Part shown: in pieces, positions 55,632 through 64,000 of the stretch
Numbering within the stretch: the first letter of the stretch is position 1
Layout: the number at the start of each line of letters is the position of its first letter
Source of the DNA: Cyanophora paradoxa
Taxonomy: Eukaryota; Glaucocystophyceae; Cyanophorales; Cyanophoraceae
Direction: 5' to 3'
NCBI GenBank assembly: GCA_004431415.1
Contig: QPMI01000005.1
Coordinates: 372,001 to 436,000, forward strand
DNA length: 64,000 nt
The notes under the pieces: model-generated
The model's database searches: none
Told to the model about the DNA's origin: nothing
Seen by the model: the letters and a program-made list of their open reading frames with translations, nothing else
Made by a program: the position numbers and the translations under genes

Positions 55632-58600
55632 ATGTTTGAGAAGCTTATCGGTAAGGATAGCTCGTCGTGGTTGTTGCGCACCGTTCGACCAAGCCCGTGC
55701 AGGCAAGATTATCGAGGAGAAGCTCGGGCAGTACCTGCTCGACTTCAACCGAAAGCAGCTGCGCGTAGCGGCTTTCAAGGGTGCGCTGGAGCGAGTTTGG
55801 GATCGTCCCCAGCCCCGAGTCCGATGATCCGTTCGCAGGCGACATCCAGCTCGAGAACCTGAAGCTTAACCCCAATGCCTTCGATGAGCTGGATCTTCCC
55901 GTTCAAATCAAGGCCGGTTCGCGAAGCTGCGACTCGCGTCGCCGGTCGCCGACCACAAACGCCGACCCGGACCTCGCAGGCTACCTGGGCAAGCTCCGCC
56001 TCAAGCTCTCCATCGCGAAGCTCATCCGGGCGCCCGTCATCGTGAACATCGAGGACCTGTATTTCGTCTGCGCGCCGTACGACGCGTACGACGGGGAGCG
56101 CGAGGCGCAGCGCAAGCGCCGCGTGCAGCGCGTCCGCCTCAAGCAGGACGAGGCCACGCGCCAGATCCTGCGCGGTCCGCGGGTCCCGGACAGTCCGCCG
56201 CCCGTGCCCCCGATCAACCCCTCGCCCGCCCGCGCAGATGGTCGGCGCGAGGAGAAGGCGTACGGGGGAGGGAAGAAGAAGCACGGGAAGATCCTGCGGC
56301 GCATCATGGACAACCTGCAGGCGCGCCGCGCCCGCCTCCCTCCCGCGCGCCGGCGCAGGCCCGAGCCGGGACCGGCAGGTTACCGTGCGGAACCTGCACA
56401 TGGTCTTCGAGGACAGGGTGACGGACCCGGAGGCGAGCCCGGGAGCCCTCCCGGGAGGCCCCGCGCCGCCGCCCGCCCGCCCGCTCACGCGCGGAGGCGC
56501 TGCGCAGAGGCCGTACACGCTGGGCATCGTGATGGAGAGCTTCCGCACCGTCACGACCAACGAGAAGTGGGAGGTGCCGCCGCCCCCGCCCCGCTCCGCC
56601 CCGCCCCGCCCCGGCCCCGCCCGACGCCGCCTGCAGGACTACTACGACAACGACGACGACGAGTGGAACTACCGCGTCGCATACGTGAGCTCCCACCGCG
56701 CCCGCGCCGCCGGACTCCCGCCGAGCCGGCCCGACGCCGCGCGCAGCTCGAGAACTTCGGCATGTACTGGAACGCGGACAAGTTCTACCGGCCGCTGGTG
56801 CGCTTCGGCCGGCCCTGCGCCTGCGCTGCGCGGGGCCGCGGTCCGAGCGCGCGCGCGCGCGCGCGGCGGGGCGCAGGTGGGCCTGCCACTGGACCAGCTG
56901 GTCCCGTACCTCGCCCGCACCCTCGTCCGCGGCAAGAACCCCGAAGATCCCATCCGCGTGCGCCCCCGCCCCCGCCCCGGTACGTCCGGGCCGGCGCGGG
57001 GCCGACGGGCGGGGCGCAGCGGATGCACCGGTTCCTGCTGCACCCGGTCTCGCTGCGCGTCGAGCTCACCTTCAACAGCGACGAGGCGAACCTCAGGTGC
57101 GGCGGCCCTCCCGCCCCGCCCCCGCCCCGCCCCGCTCCGCCCCGCCGCGCCCCGGGGCCGACGGGGCGGGCAGGGTGCCGCGGACGAAGGCGGACGCGCG
57201 CATCACGGGCGAGCGCTTCGCGGTCGACATGGACTCCACGCAGCTCGTGCGCCCCGCCGGCCCCCCTGCCCCGGCACTTCCCCGGGCTCGGCTGAGCGGC
57301 GCTTCCCCGGGGGCGCGCGGCGCAGGTGGGGGTCTTCACGGTGCAGGATTACATGAAGGACAACAACGCCTTCCTCAAGCGCCGGGGCTTCCGGCCGCGG
57401 CGGAGGCCGGTGTACCGCGACCCCCGCACGGGGAGCTGGATGGGCGACCTCGAGGCCGTCGCCGCCTGGTGGGAGTACGCCTACCAGGTGCGAGGCGACG
57501 GCAGCGTCGGGCGGCGCGGGGGCGGCGCGGGGGCGGAGGCACGGCCGGTGCTGAGCGGCCCGGACCCCCCCGCAGATGGTGCTGGAGGCGGTGCGGAAGC
57601 GGCGGGCGACGATGTCCATCGCCTCCATCGTCCGCGCCAAGTGCGCGGGGGGCGCGGCGGGGCGGCGGGCGCGGCGGGGCGGCGGGGCGGGGGCAGGGGG
57701 CGGGGCGCTGAGGCGGGGCGGGCGGGGGCAGGGTGGACCTGAAGGCGTACATCGCGCTGTACAAGAAGCTGCTGTGCGAGGAGGAGCGGGGGATGTCGGG
57801 GGCGTTCGCGTACACGGACGCCCAGGAGCTGGCGAAGGAGGAGATCGAGAACCGCTTCCCCGTGGACGTCGTCAAGTACTTCCGCGACGTCGCCGAGGCC
57901 GAGTTCGACCGCCTCAAGCCCACCAAGGTGCGGGAGGGCCCAGCGGCCCGGGGGCCCGCGCCGCGGGGCGCGCCCGACGGGTTCCGGGGCCGATCGCCGG
58001 GCTCTGCGCAGAGCCTGGAGGAGATCGCGGCGCAGGCGGACCAGGTCATCGTGCAGGTCTTCGAGGAGGGGCGCATGGACCGGCCCCTCTCCCCGCCCGA
58101 GATCGCCCAGCGCCGCCAGGCCCTCGAGGAGTACCAGGTGCCGCCCCGCCCCGCCGGCCGCCGCCGCCGCCGGGGCGCGGGGCCGACCGGGGCCGGGGCG
58201 CGCGCGTGCGCAGGACAAGGTGCGGGAGGCGCACCTGAAGATGTCGGGGTCGGCGAACTACGCCGGGTACAACTCGGACGTCGGCGGGGGGCCGCGAACG
58301 CCGGCCCCGCCCAAGAGCCCCGTCCTCTCGCTCCTGCCGGACCTGCCCGATCCCCTCAAGAAGAAGAAGAAGGGCCTGTGGAAGCGCCTGTTCGGCGGCT
58401 TCAAGAAGAAGTCGTCGAGCAAGCAGCAGGCGGCCGGCGCGGTGGGGCCGCCCCCGCCCCAGGACTGGGAGCTGCCGCCCGTCTACCAGCCGCCCCCGGA
58501 GGCCCCCGACCTGCCGCTCAGCCCGGCGACTTCGCGCCCGTCGGCCGGCATCTACGGCCTGCAGGCGCCCCCGGCGCTCGTAGTGCAGATCGCGATCAAC

Positions 58601-61600
58601 ACGCGGGCGCCCTCGGCGACGCCGAACGCGCTGCAGCAGCTGGGGCAGCTGGTGGGCGTGAAGGGCGCCGGCGGCTCGTCGCACCCGAAGAAGAAGAAGG
58701 CGAAGGGGAAGCGGCTGATGGACCCGGAGGTGCAGCGGCAGATCATCGCCTCGGCCAAGTCCAAGGAGGAGCTCTTCAACGTCATCAAGGCGCGCCTGGA
58801 GGAGGACGACGTGCCCCCGGAGCGCATCGAGGAGTACCTGCAGGACGAGGTCTACCCCGAGTTCTTCATGATGCAGCGCGCCCAGCAGGCCGCCGCCAAG
58901 ATCGACCCCGAGGCCGAGCGCTACAAGACCTACGTCAAGACCGCCGTCACCCTTCTCGTCCCCCTCATGCAGGCGAGCCGCGCCCCGCGCGGGTCGCCGG
59001 GCGCGGGGCCGGGGCAATGGTTGACGGCGGGGCCGGGGCGCGCAGGTGACGCTCTTCAAGGCGCCGCCACGGATCAAGGCGGCGACGGGGCCGCCGCGGC
59101 CGCCGCGGCAGCGCCCGCCCTACAACGGCGTCGCGCAGGCCCGCGGCTGGCGCGCCCTCTTCCGCCTCCTCCCCAAGCTCATCGAGAGCGACAAGTACCG
59201 GGACCCGCGGGACCGCTACGCGCGGCTCGAGTTCAACCAGAGCCGCATCGAGGTCCAGCAGCGGGGCCGCAAGGGCGAGACGGTGGCGATGACGATGCGC
59301 GTCCTGGAGGTCGAGCTGACGGACTGCGACTACCGGACGCGGTACCCGCGGATCATGTCGCGGGACGCGGCGCTCGTGACGAGCCCGGAGCGCCCGCACC
59401 TCGTCCTCAGCGTCGAGATGGCGCGCCCCGCCCCGCCCTGCCCCTCGCCCCGGCCCGCCCCCCCGCCCCGCCCCTGACGGCCGCGCGCGCGCGCGTAGAC
59501 GGGGGGCGTGCAGTTCAACTCGATCCAGCTGGCCCCCTCCACCCTCGTCTTCTCCCGTGCGCCCCGCGCCCCGCGCCCCGCGCCGGGGCGAGCCGGGAGT
59601 GACGCCGGGGCGCGGGGGGCGCAGGCTTCGTGAGCACGATGATCGTGTTCATGAACCCGCCCAAGGCGACGACGAAGCTGGACATCTGGGAGGAGAAGCG
59701 GGGGGAGGTGCGGGAGCGGATGCGGACGATGCACACGCGGAGCGTGGAGGAGCTGGTGGCGATCGCGCGGCGGACGATGTTCCGCGGCGTCAACGTCGTC
59801 GCCGAGGAGCTCGCCCTCCTCATCCCCGAGGCCCGCCCCCGCCCCCGCCCCCGCCGGCCCCCTGCCGCCCCGCGGCCGGCGCCTGACGGGCCGCCGCCGC
59901 CGCCGCCCCGCAGGAGTCGTACCTGGAGGTGTCGCGGGCCTCGCACACCAAGCTCTTCAACGTCAACGGCTTCGTGCAGGCCCCCATGCTCGCCGTCAAG
60001 GCCAACCGCGCCGAGGCGCGTCCGCCCCCGCTCGTCCCCGCTCGCGGCGGCGGCCGCCGCTGAAGCGGCTGCGCGGGGCTGCAGGTGCGGATGCTGCAGA
60101 CGTCGCCGGCGGTGAAGGCGCGGTTCGCGAAGACGGCGGGGCGGGCGCTCACGATGGCCGAGGAGCACGAGGAGGTCTACGACTCCATCGAGGCCCAGGT
60201 CCGCCCCGCCCCGCCGCCGCGCGCGCCGCGGGGGCCCGGGCGGGGCCCGACCGGCGGGCGGGGCGGGGCGCAGCTGAGCGACGCGAGCATGTACTTCTGC
60301 CGCGAGTACGAGATGCCGCCGGCGGCGGCGGCGCGCTCCTTCCTGCCCCTGCCGACGCCGCGGAGCCCGAACCCGGCGCTCACGGGGCGGGCCTTCCCGA
60401 TCGCGATGGCGTCGGGCCTGGAGCTCTCGGTGACGATGATGCGGGCGGTGCAGTTCAAGGCGGAGACGATCCGCATGGTCCTCGGGCCGGCCCGCGCCAC
60501 CGTGCGCCTCGGCGCCGACTTCACCAAGATGATCCAGGCCCTCGTCCGCTCCATCCAGCTCGGCCAGAAGATGGCCAAGACGGGCGACTTCAACATCTCC
60601 AACTCGTGGGACAAGCAGCTGATGGGGCAGGTCGCCCAGCAGCGGACGACGGAGATCCCGCAGATGCGCGTCGTGCGCATCGAGATGCCGGCGGGGGCCG
60701 ACCTCGAGTTCCGCGCCTGGGTGGAGTACGGCTTCGCGGCCCTCTCGGGGGACTCGCTGGCGTGCATCCGGAGCGCGCCGGGCATGTTCGTGCACGTCGA
60801 GCAGGGCGCCGAGCGCGAGACCCTCGTCGACGTCGAGGCCGAGCCCAGCCCCGTCAAGAAGGTCCGCCCCGGCCCGCCCCCGCCGCCCCCGCCGCCCCCG
60901 ACGCCGGGCCGGCGCGCAGGCGTCGTCGGGGGCGGCTCGTCGGGGCGGCGCCTCGCCGTGCGGACGCTGACCATCGCGGGGACGGCCTGACGCCCCGCGA
61001 CGGCGACGCCGCCGGCGCCGGGGAGCGCATCGGGCGCCGCTGGGTGAAGTACACGCCCTACCAGAAGATCGAGGTCCACCCGGGCCCCTCCCGCATCGAC
61101 CTCTGGGCCGCCAAGCTCGGCACCTGGGAGCCCTGGGTGGAGAACCTCAACGGGGTGCGCCGCGCCGGCCCGCCCCGCCCGCTCGCCCGGCCGGGGCCCG
61201 AGCCGGGGCCGCGCGCAGGTGATCAAGGTGTTCCGGGACCCGCACGCGGCGGGGACGGACCAGCACGTGACGATCGAGGCGTCGGAGGAGGTCCCGATGA
61301 CCCTCTGCCTGCGCTCGCTCCCCGTCGTCAAGCGCTTCATCGACCAGATGCGGACGGCCACGAAGCGGACGGCGCTCCCCAACCCCGACCTCCTCCCGGG
61401 CCTCCTCCAGGCCGCCGCCCAGGCCCAGGCGGGGGCCGCCGCGGGGCCGCGCCGGGGCACGCGGCGGGGGCGGCGGGGGCGCCGGCGGCGACGCCGGCGA
61501 CGCGGAAGGCGCGGGACGCGGGGGCGGGGGCGCGCTTCTACGTCGTGCGCAACGACACGCCGCACATGGTCACCTTCTCCTTCCTCGTCGACGGCGCGCC

Positions 61601-64000
61601 CGTCCAGCAGCCCTCCAACCGCGCCCTCGGCGCCCCCCAGCAGCAGCAGCAGTACCAGCAGCAGGGGCAGGGGCAGCGCGCGGGGGCGGGGGCGCCGGAG
61701 AGCCTGGCGCCGGGCGAGCAGACGTTCAGCATGGCGGTGCAGGGGCGCTCGATGGTCGCCCGCTCCTCGTCGCTCGCCATGTCGCCCGAGCAGGTGGCCG
61801 GGGCGGAGCACCCCGTGCAGGTCGAGCTCACCGTCCAGGACCGCGGTGCGCCCGCTCGCGCTGCCCCGCCCCGCCCCGCCCCGCCGCGGCATCTGAGCGG
61901 GGCCTGGCGCGGGGCGCAGAGGCGGGGACGCAGGGGACGTGCCGGGTGCCGGTGGCGCGGATCGGGACGTACGTGGTGCCGCTGGCAGACGGGGCGGGGT
62001 ACAACCTCGGGGACGTCGCCTGCGAGGTCTCCCACGACGCCGACCGCAACGAGTTCCGCGTCTCCGTCCAGACCGCCCTCCTCTTCCGCGTGCGCTGGGA
62101 CCCAGCGAGCCGTCGCGGGCACTTGGCGGGGGCTGACGCGGCGGGGCGTCAGAACCACATGCCGGTCCCGCTGGAGATCGCGGCGGTGCCGGGGACGGTG
62201 GATGACCCGCGGGCCGCCCCGCAGCGCGTCTGCGTCGCCCCGGCGGGCGGCGTCGCCGCCGTCCCGCTCAGCTGCTGCGACCGCGGCCGCTTCGCGATCC
62301 GGCCGGCCGGGGACCCGCGGGGGGCCCGCTTCGAGTGGAGCGAGGCGGTGATCGCGGTTGAGCGGGGCGGCAAGGCGCCGGCCAAGTTCGACGCGGCGCG
62401 CCTCTCCTGCCCCGCCTCGGGGGGCGCCGGCCAGGCCACCTTCGCCTTTGCCCTCCAGGCCCGCCCGCCCGCCCCCCGCCGCCGCCCCCGTCCCCGCCCG
62501 CGCCTGACGGGGCGGCTCTAGGTGCGGCCGGTGGAGCGCTACGCGTTCGCGGCCGGCAAGCGCCCCGCGCACGCGCCGCTCCTCCTCGAGGTGCTGCCGC
62601 CGCTGACGGTGGAGAACCTGACGGCGTCGGCGGTGGCGCTGCGGCTCGTCTCCGCGGCGGACGGCCGCTCGCTGCTCGCCGCCGACCACGTGGAGGCGGC
62701 GGCGGGGGACAAGCCGGTGCCGTGCACGGCGGTGCTCCCGCAGCGGGCGGCGGGGCCGCTCCAGCTCTCCGTCGCCCTCCTCGAGGGCGGCCGCCCGGGC
62801 GCCTGGTCGGAGCCCGTCGACGTCGGGGGCGCCGAGGCGCGCCTCAAGAAGGGCCTCTGGCTCGTCGTGCCGCCAGCCGGCCTCCGCGTCCGCGTCGACC
62901 TCGACACGGCCCCCTCGGCCCTCGACCTCTCCGCGTCGCCCTCGCACGGCATCGCCGCCTCCGTGGGGCCCAACCCCTCGCGCCGCCTCCTCCTCTCTGT
63001 TCCCTACTTCGTCGTCAACAAGCTCCCCGTCGCCCTCCGCCTCTTCCCCGACACCAAGGCGCGCCCGCCCGCCGCCGGCCCTCCCCGCCGGCGCTGCGCG
63101 ACCTGACGGTGCGGGGGCGGCGTGCAGGACGAGCGGGCGCTGCAGGCGGCGGCGTCGGGCGGGGCGGGGGCGCTGCACCTGCCGCCCCACCGCGCCGGCG
63201 CCCGCGACAGCATCGCGATGTACGGCGGCGCCGAGGAGAAGTCCCTCTTCGGGGCCGACCCCGACAAGGCCCGCCCCGCCCCGTTCCGCCCCGCCGCCGC
63301 GCCGCGCCGGGCGCCGCCCTGACGCCCCGCGTGCAGGTGCGGATCGCGCTCGCGGACGCCGGCCCGGTGCCCATCGACGAGGACCCGACGGACGGGACGG
63401 AGGACCCGCGCGCCGACGGCCAGGCCGCCCCCGCTGGGTCTCCAGGTCCGACCCGCCTCCGCCCCGCAGCGGCGCGGCGGCGGCGCGGCGCCGACGGGGG
63501 CGGCTCGGGGCAGGGCGCTGGACGTGGCGAAGCCGACGCCGTCGACGGACGGGTTCGTGGTGCCGCTGCGGACGCGGGCCGGGGGCCTGCACGAGGTCTC
63601 CGTGGTGGTCGCCAAGGGCGCCGGCAAGCTCGAGAAGCGCACGCGGGTCGTCACCCTCGCCCCGCGCCTCGTCCTCGTCAACCTCCTCGACCGCGCCGTC
63701 GAGGCCTGCCAGGCGCGCCCCGGCCCCGCCCCGCCCCGCCCCGCGCCCCGCCGCTCGCCGCCCGGCGCGCCCGGCTGACGGGGGCGGCAGACGGCGACGA
63801 ACTCGGTCTTCCGGGTGGAGCGGGGCGAGACGGTGCCGATCTCGTGGCCCTCGGCGGAGACGCCGCGGCTGGCGCGCGTGCGGCTCGCCATGGAGGGCTG
63901 GCACTGGTCGGGGCCCTTCCACGTCGACCGCCCCGGCATGACCGCCGTCCGCATCGTCCGCTCCCAGGCCGCCGCCGCCGGCGGGGGCGCCCCGCAGCCC
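55632..64000 (+). CDS. VPS13: VPS13 lipid-transfer protein, N-terminal part (runs off the end)
   Basis: ATG 55,632. The first exons join as MFEKLIG, KIIEEKLGQYLLDFNRKQLR, VAAFKG, DIQLENLKLNPNAFDELDLP, VQIKAG and YLGKLRLKLSIAKLIRAPVI, the chorein_N domain. VNIEDLYFVCAPYD, VRNLHMVFED and TLGIVMESFRTVTTNEKW follow. A Lys-rich loop (KKKKKGLWKRLFGGFKKKSS, about 58,350) precedes FFMMQRAQQAAAKIDPEAER. Later exons carry the beta-rich extended region. Near the end, KRTRVVTLAPRLVLVNLLDR and RLAMEGWHWSGPFHVDRPGM match the SHR-binding part. VPS13 is a long hydrophobic-groove bridge moving phospholipids at membrane contact sites. About 30 short introns are present, at least ten with GC donors. Joins at 60,870-61,020 and 61,430-61,520 do not stay in frame simply and may hide a microexon or an indel. 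Confidence 0.93.

Noticed and set aside
61538-63922. Minus-strand ORF of 794 codons, and another of 571 codons at 60,177-61,892
   Set aside because: Antisense shadows of VPS13 exons; Arg/Gly/Ala-rich, no domain, and they run straight through exon-intron borders.

Overview
The window is nuclear DNA of a GC-rich eukaryote, most likely a unicellular alga. The evidence is split genes with many short introns, eukaryote-specific genes (VPS13, Sec22, F-box/LRR), a plant/algal-type hybrid histidine kinase, and long intergenic AT-richer islands inside very GC-rich coding blocks. Pelagophytes, haptophytes and other GC-rich algae all remain possible; I cannot name the species from sequence alone.

Layout. 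(1) 1-10.7 kb, minus strand: the 5' part of a large LTR-retrotransposon-like element. A Gag-like ORF1 carries a perfect CCHC zinc knuckle. It ends in an ATGA overlap with a second ORF holding a retropepsin (DTG) domain and a Pol-type linker; reverse transcriptase would lie beyond base 1. The frame is broken about ten times, mostly beside G/C runs. (2) 10.7-22.4 kb: an ATP-grasp enzyme gene (minus), two families of near-identical dispersed repeats (about 490 and 403 bp), a palindrome-rich island and a fragmentary coiled-coil gene. (3) 22.4-28.0 kb: an ankyrin-repeat gene and an F-box/LRR gene, both minus. (4) 28.4-36.8 kb: a compact block with a long Lys/Glu/Gly-rich protein (minus), a peptide-deformylase-like gene whose catalytic motifs are lost (plus), and Sec22 (minus). 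(5) 37.7-45.5 kb: a membrane hybrid histidine kinase (minus). (6) 45.5-48.5 kb: an island with no recognisable gene. (7) 48.5-64 kb: anhydro-MurNAc kinase AnmK (minus), a secreted ependymin/LolA-like protein (minus), a CBM20 coiled-coil protein (plus, divergent from it), and the N-terminal part of VPS13 (plus, running off the end).

The genes do not form one pathway. Sec22 and VPS13 act in ER/Golgi trafficking and lipid transfer, the kinase in signalling, CBM20 in alpha-glucan binding, and AnmK in bacterial cell-wall sugar salvage. The most unusual feature is intron architecture. VPS13 contains at least ten GC-AG introns of about 58-80 nt, C-rich at the 5' end and G-rich at the 3' end, with a recurrent CTGAC branch-like motif 12-24 nt before the acceptor. 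The genes at 28-36 kb instead often use donors starting GTACCCC. The second strong finding is the deformylase-like protein with HAVDQ in place of HExxH.
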